Shown here: positions 37,728 to 46,439 of the stretch, in pieces
How the letters are laid out: each line of letters begins with the position of its first letter
How positions within the stretch are numbered: position 1 is the stretch's first letter
Source of the DNA: Lentisphaeria bacterium
GTDB taxonomy: Bacteria; Verrucomicrobiota; Lentisphaeria; Victivallales; UBA1829
Length of the DNA: 53,877 nt
Assembly (NCBI GenBank): GCA_017541665.1
Contig: JAFXYP010000066.1
Coordinates: 1 to 53,877 of the forward strand
Reading direction: 5' to 3'
The notes under the pieces: model-generated
The model's database searches: none
The model's input: only the letters and a program-made list of their open reading frames with translations
What the model was told of the DNA's origin: nothing
Position numbers and translations under genes: made by a program

Positions 37728-38624
37728 TTATTTTTTTCTCTGCGCGAAGAGCCAGTCGAGCGTGGCATAATCGTTGTAGCAGACGTCCCACGCATTGTGC
37801 GCGATCAGCGGGTATTCGCGGTAGCTGCACTGCGTGTTCCCGGCCTCCTGCAGGAACTTGAAGAAATCGCGCGTAAGCTCGGTGCGGACGGTCTCGTCAT
37901 AATCGCCCTGATACAGCGCGATCGGCATGTCCTTCAGGCGTTCGGCCTCCTCGCGCGTGCCGCCGCAGCAGATCGCCACGCAGGCGGCGAAGAGGTCGGT
38001 GTTGCGTCCGGCGAGTTCGACCGCACCGTGCCCGCCCATGGAAAATCCGGTCACGTAGATGCGCGCGGGATCGGCATCGAATTCCTTCATTTTCGCGCGG
38101 ACCAGCTTCGGCAGGTTGGCGAAGACGCTTTCCGGGCGGATGATGCCGTCGCCGCCGCGCTGGACGTTGTTGCCCCAGCCTTCGTTCGCGGGGCACTGCG
38201 GCGCCAGCAGGACGACCTTGGTGTCCTTGTGGGCGAGGATGTAGGAGACGATCTGTGCGAACCCGTAGCGGAGATGCGACTTGTTGTCGCTGCCGCGTTC
38301 GCCGACTCCGTGCAGGAAGACCAGGACAGCCGGCTTTCCGGGGGCATCCATATTGTACGTACCCTCGCAGTAGTTGATCCTGATGCCGTCGGCGTCGAAC
38401 GTCTTCGCGGTCACGCGTGTATTCCTGACGATGGCGTCGTCCTTCTGCTGCTGCGTGGCGCCGTTCGGCAGAAGCGGGAAGAGGGGCTGTTCCTGTCCGG
38501 GTGCATAGGAATTGGCGGGCAGGTTCCGGTCGGCGCAGGCTCCCCCGTCGCAGCAGCAGGAAGCGAGCATGGCGGAGGCGGAAAGGCAGACGGCGGAACC
38601 GATAAGCTTGAACGAACGGCGCAT
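37728..38624 (-). CDS. Lipoprotein esterase, alpha/beta hydrolase (PHB depolymerase/LpqC-like)
   Basis: 298 residues. Signal peptide with lipobox LASC (lipid Cys at residue 23). Alpha/beta hydrolase core: LVFLHGVGERGSDN (oxyanion loop), VVLLAPQCPANEGW, nucleophile S195 in YVTGFSMGGHGA, Asp in YQGDYDETV (residue 241 or 243) and H276 in YPLIAHNAWD. This matches the secreted carboxylesterase group near PHB depolymerases and CE1 enzymes, often used on plant-wall esters. The start follows AAGGAG. It differs in family branch from the esterase at 19744. Confidence 0.82.
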   Translation of the reverse strand: MRRSFKLIGSAVCLSASAMLASCCCDGGACADRNLPANSYAPGQEQPLFPLLPNGATQQQKDDAIVRNTRVTAKTFDADGIRINYCEGTYNMDAPGKPAVLVFLHGVGERGSDNKSHLRYGFAQIVSYILAHKDTKVVLLAPQCPANEGWGNNVQRGGDGIIRPESVFANLPKLVRAKMKEFDADPARIYVTGFSMGGHGAVELAGRNTDLFAACVAICCGGTREEAERLKDMPIALYQGDYDETVRTELTRDFFKFLQEAGNTQCSYREYPLIAHNAWDVCYNDYATLDWLFAQRKK

Positions 38625-38696
38625 GATGGAAAACTCCTTGAAAAAACGATGCCGGGCCATGCCGGCTGTGAAAGATGGACGGATAATGATTGGACT

Positions 38697-38725
38697 AATA
38701 TACCCCGTTCCCCCGCCCTTGTCAA
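38697..38725 (-). promoter_or_regulatory. Consensus promoter of the second esterase
   Basis: Minus strand TTGACA (38720-38725), 17-bp spacer, TATATT (38697-38702). A small GCCGG/CCGGC hairpin (38651-38666) lies in the leader. Confidence 0.7.
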
Positions 38726-38841
38726 GCCGTCCCGCCTCGTTTCCTGCACAAAAAACAAGTCCCGCCCCGGGACGATGCCGCATGCCGCGGTTTTCCGGCC
38801 GGAATGAAGCGGGAATCGCACCGTTTTTTTCCATAATCCGC

Positions 38842-38869
38842 TTGCTTTTCCCGAAAAAGACTGTATCTT
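38842..38869 (+). promoter_or_regulatory. Promoter of lemA
   Basis: TTGCTT (38842-38847), 16-bp spacer, TATCTT (38864-38869). Confidence 0.45.
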
Positions 38870-38956
38870 AATAGGAATCATTGTCCGGTTTCCCGGACGC
38901 GCTCCGCACGTTTCCATATCACAAAGAATCGCCATTTCAAGAAAGGATAAAACGCC

Positions 38957-39544
38957 ATGAAACAATTCATGCTCTTTCTCTGCGTCCTGGCCGTCGTCGT
39001 GCTTTTCGGCGGCTGCTACATCATCGGCCAGCGCAACGCGCTGATCGCACTGGACGAAAACGTAAACGAGGCATGGTCGAACATTGACGCAGACCTCCAG
39101 CGCCGCAACGACCTGATCCCGAACCTGGTCTCCACCGTGAAGGGCTATGCCTCGCATGAGGAAAGCGTCTTCACCGGCATCGCCGACGCCCGCAGCAAAC
39201 TTGCCGGCGCCACGACTATGAAGGAGAAGGCCGAAGCCGACGCCGCCCTCACCGCCGGACTCGGCCGCCTGCTCGCCATCGCGGAAAATTACCCCGAACT
39301 GAAGGCGAACGAAGGCTTCCTCCGTCTCCAGGATGAACTGGCCGGCACCGAAAACCGCATCAAAGTCACGCGCAAACGCTACAACGAGGACGTCAAGACC
39401 TTCAACCGGACGATCCGCCAGTTCCCCGGATCTCTCTTCGCCGGCAACATGCCGTTCATCGGGCTGAATCTTGAGCCCCGCGATTACTTCGAGCCGCCGC
39501 AGGGACATGACGCGGTGGTCAACGCGCCGAAAGTCGAATTCTGA
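38957..39544 (+). CDS. lemA: LemA family protein
   Basis: 195 residues. N-terminal membrane segment (MLFLCVLAVVVLFGGCYII; GGC could be a lipobox) followed by the LemA helical bundle, with ALDENVNEAWSNIDADLQRR then NDLIPNLVSTVKGYA, the best-conserved stretch of the family, and a C-terminal PFIGLNLEPRDYFE. LemA proteins sit in the membrane with an outward helical domain; their biochemical role is still unclear. It is paired with a TPM-domain gene, a very common arrangement. AAGGA precedes the ATG. Confidence 0.92.
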   Translation: MKQFMLFLCVLAVVVLFGGCYIIGQRNALIALDENVNEAWSNIDADLQRRNDLIPNLVSTVKGYASHEESVFTGIADARSKLAGATTMKEKAEADAALTAGLGRLLAIAENYPELKANEGFLRLQDELAGTENRIKVTRKRYNEDVKTFNRTIRQFPGSLFAGNMPFIGLNLEPRDYFEPPQGHDAVVNAPKVEF

Positions 39545-39562
39545 TCTTCTGAATTCATTTCT

Positions 39563-39592
39563 CCCGGACAGACGCTCGGACGTCTGCCCGGG
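39563..39592 (+). promoter_or_regulatory. Hairpin between lemA and the TPM gene
   Basis: 12-bp stem with one mismatch (39563-39574 / 39581-39592), loop CTCGGA, no T-run. Probably an mRNA-stabilising or partly terminating element. Confidence 0.45.
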
Positions 39593-39642
39593 AATTCCGT
39601 AAAGTGAAGAAACGGGCCGGTGCCCGTACAGGGAGACGGAAG

Positions 39643-40563
39643 ATGACGAAAAAAGCGGACAGTACCGGATTCTGGTATTCGGTTTTTCCGAACCAGCTCG
39701 GAAACCTCTGTTTCATCGTCTTCCTGCTCGGACTGGTGCTTTTCGGCCTGTACGCGTTTTTTCACATCAACGTCTTCGACCCGGACGAATTCAAGTCCAC
39801 GGATGCGCGCATCCCGGCGCTCGGCACGCGGCGCGTGGTGGACGGGGCCGGCGTCCTGACACAGGGCGAGATCGACTCGCTCACCCGCCGGATCGACGCC
39901 TTCGAGTCCGCGTCCGGCGGCCAGATGGCCGTGCTGCTCATCCGGTCGCTCCACGGCGACTCGGTCGAGGATTTCTCCCTCGCCGTGGCCGAAAAATGGC
40001 AGATCGGCTGGAAGGGCAAGGACAACGGCGTGCTGCTGCTGCTCGCCATGGAAGACCATCGGAGCCGCCTGGAGATCGGCTACGGACTGGAAGGCGTCAT
40101 CAATGACGCCCGCGCGGGCGACATCCTCCGCAACATGGCGCCCTACATGCGCAAGGGGCAGTACGAGAATGCCATTTCCTATGCGATCGACAGCGTTTCC
40201 GCATTCGTCCTGCACGAAAACGGCCCCGAAGCGCCTGCGGATGAACCGGACGACGATGAATCCGACGGCGACGTCCCGATCCCGAACGGACCGGAGGATT
40301 TGCTGTTCAAAATCATCGCCCTTTGCATTGCCTTCGAGGTCCTCGGAACGCTCCTTGCGGGCGGGCTGATCGCTCCCCGGGTGAAAAAATCCTTCGGCCT
40401 TCTCGCCATGATCTTCATCGGCAAGTTCCTCTGGGAAGTGTTCATCGCCGCCCTGAGAAGCGGTCTGCGCGGAGGAGGAGGCAGCAGCGGAGGCGGGGGC
40501 GGAAGCCGGAGCGGAGGCGGAGGCGGAAGTTTCGGCGGAGGCGGCGCATCGGGCAGATGGTGA
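39643..40563 (+). CDS. TPM-domain (YgcG-like) membrane protein
   Basis: 306 residues from the ATG at 39643, which has GGGAG seven bases upstream; an earlier GTG in frame has none. After one membrane helix (FIVFLLGLVLFGLYAFF) comes the TPM/repair-of-PSII domain (residues about 55-190), with VVDGAGVLTQGEIDSL, VLLIRSLHGDSVEDF, GKDNGVLLLLAMEDH, LEIGYGLEGVINDARAGDI and YENAISYAI. An acidic linker, a second membrane segment and a Gly/Ser-rich C-terminal tail with SGGGGGS-type repeats follow. Co-occurs with lemA. The role is probably in envelope stress or complex assembly, which is general for the family. Confidence 0.85.
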   Translation: MTKKADSTGFWYSVFPNQLGNLCFIVFLLGLVLFGLYAFFHINVFDPDEFKSTDARIPALGTRRVVDGAGVLTQGEIDSLTRRIDAFESASGGQMAVLLIRSLHGDSVEDFSLAVAEKWQIGWKGKDNGVLLLLAMEDHRSRLEIGYGLEGVINDARAGDILRNMAPYMRKGQYENAISYAIDSVSAFVLHENGPEAPADEPDDDESDGDVPIPNGPEDLLFKIIALCIAFEVLGTLLAGGLIAPRVKKSFGLLAMIFIGKFLWEVFIAALRSGLRGGGGSSGGGGGSRSGGGGGSFGGGGASGRW

Positions 40564-40710
40564 AGAGTTGTGACCCTTTTTTTCACAGCCGTTGCCACCC
40601 GGAACCATCCGACATATGGAATCATGTTAGCGAATAGAACAGAATGACTTGAGCGAGGGGGACAAAACCGGAAAAAACCTGACTGTCTCGGCGTTTTTTC
40701 GGAAAAATAC

Positions 40711-40738
40711 TGGACTTTTGGAAAAAACGTGCTATGTT
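40711..40738 (+). promoter_or_regulatory. Promoter of the NYN-cold-shock gene
   Basis: TGGACT (40711-40716), 16-bp spacer, TATGTT (40733-40738). An inverted repeat, GAAATGTTTC/GAAACGATTTC (40748-40774), begins just after the expected transcription start and could be an operator or a 5' hairpin. Confidence 0.45.
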
Positions 40739-40827
40739 ATGGCTTTGGAAATGTTTCGAGTGTGAAACGATTTCAGTATCATCCCATAATATAAAAACAG
40801 AACAAAACTTGGAAAGGGCGACGTCTC

Positions 40828-41835
40828 ATGGACGCGAAAAGTGATTCAAAACTGATTCGCATCGGCATTTTCTACGATGGAAACTATTTCTATCATGTCA
40901 GCAATTACTATTATCACGGGCACCCGAGAAAAAGCCGCATCAGCGTCCCCGGACTTCACAGCCTCATCCGCACCATGGTGGCGGAACGCGAACATGTCAG
41001 CGAAAACCTCTGCCGCATCGTCGACAGCCATTATTTCCGCGGCCGCCTGACCGCTTCCGAGGCGAATCTCCGTCATCTGCTCTTCTCCGAACGCAATTTC
41101 GACGACGTCCTGACGCGCGAAGGCGTCGTGGCGCATTTCCTCCCCGTCAGCCACGGCTCCGAGAAAGGCGCGAACATCTCGCTCGCGCTGGAAGCCTACG
41201 AACAGATGGTCCACATCGGATTCGACGTCGTGGTCCTGGTCGCCTGCGACGGCGATTATGTCCCGCTCGTCCGCAAGCTCAACTCCCTCGGCGCGCGCGT
41301 CATGGTGATCGGCTGGGAATACTCCTATGAGGACGACAACGGCGGCCATCGCCAGACCATGACTTCCGGCCGCCTGATGGCCGAGGCCACCTACGGCATC
41401 TGGATGCAGGACATCATCAACAAACAGCTCTATCCGCAGGACAAGATCGACGCGCTCTTCGTTTCCGGCGGAAATGCCTCCTACGCCACCGCCGACAACG
41501 TGGAACAGGAAGACGGCTACGAGGAGGAGGACGACGACTACGACGAGACCCGTCCGCCCGAACGCCGCTGCGGCACCGTGGTCCAGCTGAAGAGCGGATA
41601 CGGGTTCATCACCCCGGACAAGGGCGACCGCGATTTCTTCTTCCTCTGGGAAGATCTCGAAAACTGCTCGTTCGACGAACTCCAGATCGGAGAAAAAGTC
41701 GAATTCGAGGTCGGCACGAACGACCGCGGCGAATGCGCCCGCAAGGTCGTCTGGCTGGATCCCGACGGAGTTCCCTATCATTCCGACACGGAAACGGAAA
41801 ACAAAGACGAGGAAAATGAGGAAGGCGGACTCTGA
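40828..41835 (+). CDS. NYN (PIN-like) domain fused to a cold-shock domain
   Basis: 335 residues. Residues about 8-165 form a NYN/LabA-like PIN fold: IGIFYDGNYFY (D17, N19), then VLVACDGDYVPLV (D141, D143), the acidic metal pocket of these putative RNases. The motif usually read as K-G-V-D-V-x-L is here KGANISL, so one acidic residue is replaced by Asn. A very acidic linker (residues about 225-243) leads to a C-terminal cold-shock domain (about 247-312) with RNP-1-like SGYGFIT and RNP-2-like DFFFLW. The fusion suggests an RNA-binding nuclease or RNA-quality protein. It is a single gene; the acidic tail after the CSD (TETENKDEENEEGG) is unusual. Confidence 0.8.
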   Translation: MDAKSDSKLIRIGIFYDGNYFYHVSNYYYHGHPRKSRISVPGLHSLIRTMVAEREHVSENLCRIVDSHYFRGRLTASEANLRHLLFSERNFDDVLTREGVVAHFLPVSHGSEKGANISLALEAYEQMVHIGFDVVVLVACDGDYVPLVRKLNSLGARVMVIGWEYSYEDDNGGHRQTMTSGRLMAEATYGIWMQDIINKQLYPQDKIDALFVSGGNASYATADNVEQEDGYEEEDDDYDETRPPERRCGTVVQLKSGYGFITPDKGDRDFFFLWEDLENCSFDELQIGEKVEFEVGTNDRGECARKVVWLDPDGVPYHSDTETENKDEENEEGGL

Positions 41836-41936
41836 CAGACACGGCTCCGTCTTTCCCGGAAGGCCTTCCCCCCCTTGCCGGACAACCTGGCATCCCGGGA
41901 CGGATCCCCGCCTCAATCCGTAAAACGATATCCTTT

Positions 41937-42752
41937 ATGAAAACGCCAGCGGACAGCATCATTCAATGCGGAGACATGGTCTACCAGCTCAAGGAGGAGA
42001 TCGTGTCCCTGATCTCGTTCCTCGGCGACGTCACGGCCGCCATGTGGGAAGGCATCCGCCACCCGAAACGCATCCGCTGGAGAGATGTCCTTTTCTATAT
42101 GAATACCTGCGGCCCGGACGGACTGCCGATCACGATCATGATCAGCGGATTGATGGGCGTGGTCCTGGCGTACCAGGCCGAAGTGCAGTCGCATAAATAC
42201 GGCGCGGACAATTTCCTGCCCATGGTCATCGGATGCACCATCCTGCGCGAACTCGGCCCGCTGATGGTCGCCATCGTCGCAACGGGCCGCAGCGGTTCGT
42301 CGTTCGCCGCAGAGATCGGCACCATGAAGATATCGGAGGAGCTCGACGCCCTCCGCACCATGGGCATCCGGCCCGCGCGGTTCCTGGTGGTTCCGAAAAT
42401 GTGGGCGATGCTGCTCATGCTGCCGCTCCTGACCGCCATCGGCGATTTCGTCGGATGCGCAGGCGGCTATATGGTGATGAAAACCGAGCTCGGCATGCCG
42501 CTGGACGTGTTTCTGCGCCTGACGCGGCAGGGCGTCGCAGTCAAGTATTTCATCGAGGGCATCCTGAAGAGCGTCGCATTCGCCTACATCATCACGGTGA
42601 CCGGATGCTGGCGCGGATTCCGCACCGGAAACGACGCCATCGCCGTCGGCCGCTCCACCACATCCGCCGTCGTGACCAGCATCCTCTTCATCGTACTTGC
42701 GGATGCCTTCCTGGCAAAACTTTTCACCGTATTTTACGGATGGCAGGGCTGA
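41937..42752 (+). CDS. mlaE: MlaE-type ABC permease (phospholipid transport)
   Basis: 271 residues, slightly longer than E. coli MlaE. Hallmarks are GCTILRELGPLMVAIVATGR followed by SGSSFAAEIGTMKISEELDA, and LRTMGIRP; several membrane helices. With mlaF and mlaD it forms the inner-membrane complex that moves phospholipids between membranes. No strong ribosome binding site is visible before the ATG at 41937. No mlaB or mlaC follows. Confidence 0.92.
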   Translation: MKTPADSIIQCGDMVYQLKEEIVSLISFLGDVTAAMWEGIRHPKRIRWRDVLFYMNTCGPDGLPITIMISGLMGVVLAYQAEVQSHKYGADNFLPMVIGCTILRELGPLMVAIVATGRSGSSFAAEIGTMKISEELDALRTMGIRPARFLVVPKMWAMLLMLPLLTAIGDFVGCAGGYMVMKTELGMPLDVFLRLTRQGVAVKYFIEGILKSVAFAYIITVTGCWRGFRTGNDAIAVGRSTTSAVVTSILFIVLADAFLAKLFTVFYGWQG

Positions 42753-42755
42753 ACC

Positions 42756-43565
42756 ATGACGGAGCCCCTCGGTACGACGGCAAACCCCATGCCCGCCATC
42801 GAAGTGCGCGACCTCGCCATCGGATACGGCTCGCGGGTCGTGCTCGAAAACCTGAATTTCCGCATCGAACCGGGGCAGATCGTCACCATCCTCGGCGGCT
42901 CCGGATGCGGCAAGAGCACCCTGCTGAAGCACATTATCGGGCTCTACAAGCCGCTTCACGGCGACATCCTCATCAACGGCCGCAGCATCGTAAACGCGGA
43001 CGAGCAGGAGAAACGCTCCATCATGTCGGAATTCGGCGTGGCGTACCAGGGCGGCGCGCTCTTCCGGTCGCTCAACCTCGCCGAAAACATCGCCCTTCCC
43101 ATGGAGGAACTGACGAACTGGAAACGCGCCGAGATCAGGAAACGCGCCTCCGAAAAACTCGCGCTCGTCCACCTGAACGGCTTTGAAAACTACATGCCGT
43201 CAGACCTCTCCGGAGGCATGATCAAGCGCGCGGCTTTCGCGCGCGCCCTCGCGCTTGACCCGAAACTGCTCTTCTTCGACGAACCGTCCGCCGGGCTTGA
43301 CCCGCTGACCTCCGACATGCTCGACAAGGTGATCCTGGAGATCCGCGACAAGACCCATGCGACGATCATGATGGTTACGCACGAGCTCCCGAGCATCTTC
43401 CGTGTCTCCGACCGCGTGATCATGCTTTCCGCGGAGAAAAAAGGCATCGTCGACGACGGCTCTCCGGCATATCTCCGCGACAACAGCGCCGACGAATACG
43501 TCCGCACGTTCCTCTCGCGCGGCGGCACATACAAAAGCAACGATACGGAGCCGGACCATGCCTGA
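42756..43565 (+). CDS. mlaF: MlaF-type ABC ATPase (phospholipid transport)
   Basis: 269 residues. Walker A GGSGCGKS (residues 47-54), signature DLSGGMIKRAAFARALALD, Walker B LLFFDEPSAGLDP; the M-I-K-R-A-A-F-A-R-A form is typical of MlaF/Ttg2A. It starts 3 nt after the mlaE stop. A later in-frame ATG (42789) is a possible start. It energises the MlaE permease. Confidence 0.92.
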   Translation: MTEPLGTTANPMPAIEVRDLAIGYGSRVVLENLNFRIEPGQIVTILGGSGCGKSTLLKHIIGLYKPLHGDILINGRSIVNADEQEKRSIMSEFGVAYQGGALFRSLNLAENIALPMEELTNWKRAEIRKRASEKLALVHLNGFENYMPSDLSGGMIKRAAFARALALDPKLLFFDEPSAGLDPLTSDMLDKVILEIRDKTHATIMMVTHELPSIFRVSDRVIMLSAEKKGIVDDGSPAYLRDNSADEYVRTFLSRGGTYKSNDTEPDHA

Positions 43566-43610
43566 CGAACCGGCCGTTTTCATGTCATTTTCAGGAAGGA
43601 ATCCCGCATC

Positions 43611-44618
43611 ATGAACGACAACAGCAAATTCAAACTCGGACTGTTCATCATCCTCGCAGCCATCGTCTTTTTCGCCGGGCTCTTCATCCTTGGCACTCTG
43701 GACCGGTTCAAGGAAAAGGCGTACATCTCCACGCTTGTTTCGGAATCCGTGCAGGGTCTTTCGGTCGGCTCCTCCGTCAAATATCAGGGCGTGCCCATCG
43801 GCAGCGTCCGCGAGATCATGATCTACCCCAACGACAATGTCATCCGCATCGACATGGAGATCAACATCTCCAAGTTCAAGGTCCAGCAGCCCGGGCACGC
43901 TCCGGCCACGATCACGGTCGAGGAGTTCAACGAAAACATCGAAAACGCCGTGAAGGACGGCCTCCGCTGCCGCATGGAGCTCGAAGGCATCACCGGAGGC
44001 AAGTACATCGAACTCCAGCTTGAGAAGGACGCCCCGCCGTCGCCGTTCAATGTGGAGGACCTGAATCTCGAGTACACGTACGTCCCGAGCCTTCCCTCGC
44101 TCATCAGCGACCTCCGCGGCAGCGTGACCACCATCCTCGCCAAGCTCGAAAGCATCGACTACAAGGGCCTCAGCGACCGTGCCAACGCCACGCTGGACTC
44201 CATCAACGAACGCGTCAATTCGCCGAAGTTCGACGAAACGATCGACAACGTGAACGCCATGGTCACCTCGGCCCGCAAGAGCATCGACAACCTCGAAAAG
44301 CTCACCGGCACCGATCTCCGCGACAAGATCGACGTCCTCTCCCGGAACGCTAAGGATGCCGCCAACGCAATCGAATCCCTCGCCAAGACGTTCGAAAGCG
44401 AGATCAAGGCCGTAGAATTCGGCCAGATCGCCGAAAACCTCCGCTCCTTCCTTTCCACCGCCATCCGCACCGGCAAGACCCTCGATGAAACGCTCTTCAA
44501 CGTCAACAACGGCGTCGATGCCTTGATCGAACTCATTCTCTACATCGACAGCGACCCGTCCTCCGTGATCCGCGGCAAGAAACAATCGAAGGCGGCCAAC
44601 GCACCCGCAGAAGATTGA
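43611..44618 (+). CDS. mlaD: MlaD-type MCE-domain protein
   Basis: 335 residues. One N-terminal membrane helix (LGLFIILAAIVFFAGLFIL) and an MCE domain (residues about 38-140) with VQGLSVGSSVKYQGVPIGSV. A long helical C-terminal part (about 170-320) follows, rich in repeated D/N-x-L and coiled-coil-like stretches; it is considerably longer than in E. coli MlaD (about 180 residues) and may form a tunnel or reach across the periplasm. AAGGA precedes the ATG. Third gene of the mlaEFD operon. Confidence 0.9.
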   Translation: MNDNSKFKLGLFIILAAIVFFAGLFILGTLDRFKEKAYISTLVSESVQGLSVGSSVKYQGVPIGSVREIMIYPNDNVIRIDMEINISKFKVQQPGHAPATITVEEFNENIENAVKDGLRCRMELEGITGGKYIELQLEKDAPPSPFNVEDLNLEYTYVPSLPSLISDLRGSVTTILAKLESIDYKGLSDRANATLDSINERVNSPKFDETIDNVNAMVTSARKSIDNLEKLTGTDLRDKIDVLSRNAKDAANAIESLAKTFESEIKAVEFGQIAENLRSFLSTAIRTGKTLDETLFNVNNGVDALIELILYIDSDPSSVIRGKKQSKAANAPAED

Positions 44619-44728
44619 GGCTAAGGCGGCATGCGCCGGCCCGAACCCGCGCTACATGGATCGCCGGAGAATTCATCTTTCGTGACATCCCCTTTTTCAC
44701 TGCATCCCAAGCATATCGGAGAACCCCC

Positions 44729-45283
44729 ATGAATGTCCTGCTCCTGAACGGCAGCCCCCGCAAGAACGGAAACACCGCTCACGCCCTGCGCGCGATCGAA
44801 GACGGTCTGAAACAGCATCACGCGGTCGAATCCCTGAACGTCTATGATTTCACGTTCCGCCCCTGCCGCAACTGCGACGCCTGCAAGCGCAACGGCGGCA
44901 ATTGCATCCAGGCCGACGACACGGTCAAAATCATCGACAAGGTCACCGATGCCGACCTCGTCATCTTCGGTTCGCCCGTCTACTGGTGGGGCATCTCCGC
45001 CCAGCTGAAGGATGTCGTCGACAAGTTCTATTCCAGAGATACGGAATCCGCCGACGGAACGCCCACCTTGCGGACGAAAAAGAAAATCGGCATCGTCGCC
45101 TGCGGCGCGGAAACCGTCGACGATATCGAATACCGCCTCATTTCCGACCAGTTCCACTGCATCGCGAAATTCCTCGGCTGGGAGGTCGTCCTGGACGAAT
45201 CCGTCTCCGCCGCTGCCGCCGACGATCTGGCGAAAGACGGCGCACGTCTCGCCGAACTCACCGCCGCCGCCGCAAAACTCTGA
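44729..45283 (+). CDS. NADPH-dependent FMN reductase / flavodoxin-like iron-sulfur flavoprotein
   Basis: 184 residues from ATG 44729 (CGGAGA upstream); longer frames reach into mlaD and are rejected. Flavodoxin-like fold: MNVLLLNGSPRKNGNT is the FMN-phosphate loop, and VIFGSPVYWWGISAQLKDVV is the second flavin loop. FRPCRNCDACKRNGGNC carries four Cys, as in iron-sulfur flavoproteins (Isf), which bind a [4Fe-4S] cluster. It is probably a cytoplasmic redox enzyme. It may be on the mla transcript, 110 nt downstream, but a link is not evident. Confidence 0.85.
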   Translation: MNVLLLNGSPRKNGNTAHALRAIEDGLKQHHAVESLNVYDFTFRPCRNCDACKRNGGNCIQADDTVKIIDKVTDADLVIFGSPVYWWGISAQLKDVVDKFYSRDTESADGTPTLRTKKKIGIVACGAETVDDIEYRLISDQFHCIAKFLGWEVVLDESVSAAAADDLAKDGARLAELTAAAAKL

Positions 45284-45313
45284 AAAGAGCGGGCTCCCAT
45301 CCCGCCCTTCCCC

Positions 45314-45340
45314 CTGCCCGGTGCAGTCGAGACCGGGCAG
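45314..45340. terminator. Hairpin between convergent flavoprotein and ZIP genes
   Basis: Perfect 8-bp stem CTGCCCGG (45314-45321) / CCGGGCAG (45333-45340), with a smaller GCGGG/CCCGC stem just before. There is no T-run on either strand, so termination here is only probable. Confidence 0.4.
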
Positions 45341-45384
45341 GATTGCGGAAGCATTCCTCTGCCATTGTCGCGTTTCCTGCCTGT

Positions 45385-46164
45385 TTATCCCAACGCGACG
45401 TCAAGCGCCATCATCAGGGAAAAACCGGCGGCGAACGACACGACGCCCGTGTTGGAATGTCTGCCCGCGGACATTTCCGGGATCAGCTCCTCCACCACGA
45501 CATACAGCATCGCGCCCGCGGCAAAGCTCAGCAGGTACGGCATCGCCGGGACGATGATGCCGATGGCCGCCAGAGTCAGGGCGCCGGCCACCGGCTCCAC
45601 GGCCCCGGACAGTACCCCCCAGACAAAGGCTTTTGTCCTGCTCTGTCCCTCGAAATGAAGCGGCATGGAGATGATCGCCCCCTCGGGATAATTCTGAATG
45701 GCGATCCCGGCCGCCAGTGCGAAGGCGCCCCCTGCCGTGATGTCGTCCGAACCGGCGAGCAACCCGGCATAGACCACGCCCACGGCCATGCCTTCCGGGA
45801 TATTGTGCAGCGTTACCGCCAGGACCATTTTCACGGTGCGGGAAAGCCTGCTTTCGGGGCCTTCCGCGCTGGTCGCGTTCCTGTGCAGATGCGGGGTCAG
45901 CTGGTCCAGCAACAGGAGGAATGCCATCCCGAGCAGAAATCCGCTCACGGCAGGCAGGAAGGACAACCGCCCGAGGGCGCCGGACTGTTCCATGGCCGGA
46001 ATCAGCAGGCTCCATACCGACGCCGCCACCATGACGCCTGCGGCGAATCCGGTCATGATCCGCTGCAGAGTCTCGCTCAATGCCCTTTTCAGAAAGAAAA
46101 CACAGGCCGCCCCGCCGACCGTCCCGGCAAACGGCAGCAACAGACCCGGAATTACCTCTTTCAT
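45385..46164 (-). CDS. ZIP family metal transporter (ZupT-like)
   Basis: 259 residues, eight membrane helices. The metal-binding motifs HNIPEG in TM4 and QNYPEG in TM5 are present, with VVEELIPE (EEL) further on. It should import zinc or another divalent metal. ATG 46164 is chosen, with AGGAGG 10 bases upstream; an in-frame TTG at 46170 is too close. Its own minus-strand promoter lies at 46192-46219. Confidence 0.88.
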   Translation of the reverse strand: MKEVIPGLLLPFAGTVGGAACVFFLKRALSETLQRIMTGFAAGVMVAASVWSLLIPAMEQSGALGRLSFLPAVSGFLLGMAFLLLLDQLTPHLHRNATSAEGPESRLSRTVKMVLAVTLHNIPEGMAVGVVYAGLLAGSDDITAGGAFALAAGIAIQNYPEGAIISMPLHFEGQSRTKAFVWGVLSGAVEPVAGALTLAAIGIIVPAMPYLLSFAAGAMLYVVVEELIPEMSAGRHSNTGVVSFAAGFSLMMALDVALG

Positions 46165-46191
46165 GCTCAATGCACCTCCTTCTTTGGTTAT

Positions 46192-46219
46192 AATATAGCA
46201 CGGTTTCCTTCAAAAACAA
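46192..46219 (-). promoter_or_regulatory. Promoter of the ZIP transporter gene
   Basis: Minus strand TTGTTT (46214-46219), 16-bp spacer, TATATT (46192-46197), about 30 bp before the start. Confidence 0.55.
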
Positions 46220-46405
46220 CCCGGCGGAAACGGATCGTGCATCGTGTGCGACGACTGAGGTGGACAGGAAGGATCGCAATCGGACGTCCGGAAGCTCATG
46301 GCGGCACACCGGGTCGCTCCCTTCCCGTCCAGCTCCCCAAAGGGACATTTTTTGAGCTGAAACATGAAAAAAACAGAAAAAAACGAAAACTTAGTTGAAA
46401 CTAAT

Positions 46406-46433
46406 TTGACATCCTGAAAAAACGTGGTATAGT
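46406..46433 (+). promoter_or_regulatory. Strong promoter of a candidate structured RNA
   Basis: TTGACA (46406-46411), 16-bp spacer, TATAGT (46428-46433), with no coding region downstream. Transcription should start near 46440. Confidence 0.7.
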
Positions 46434-46439
46434 AATTAC

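Noticed and set aside
37728..37750. Terminator for a rightward gene (hairpin plus T-run near 37711-37740)
   Set aside because: The T-run is the coding end (Lys-Lys-stop) of the leftward esterase, and no supported rightward gene precedes it.
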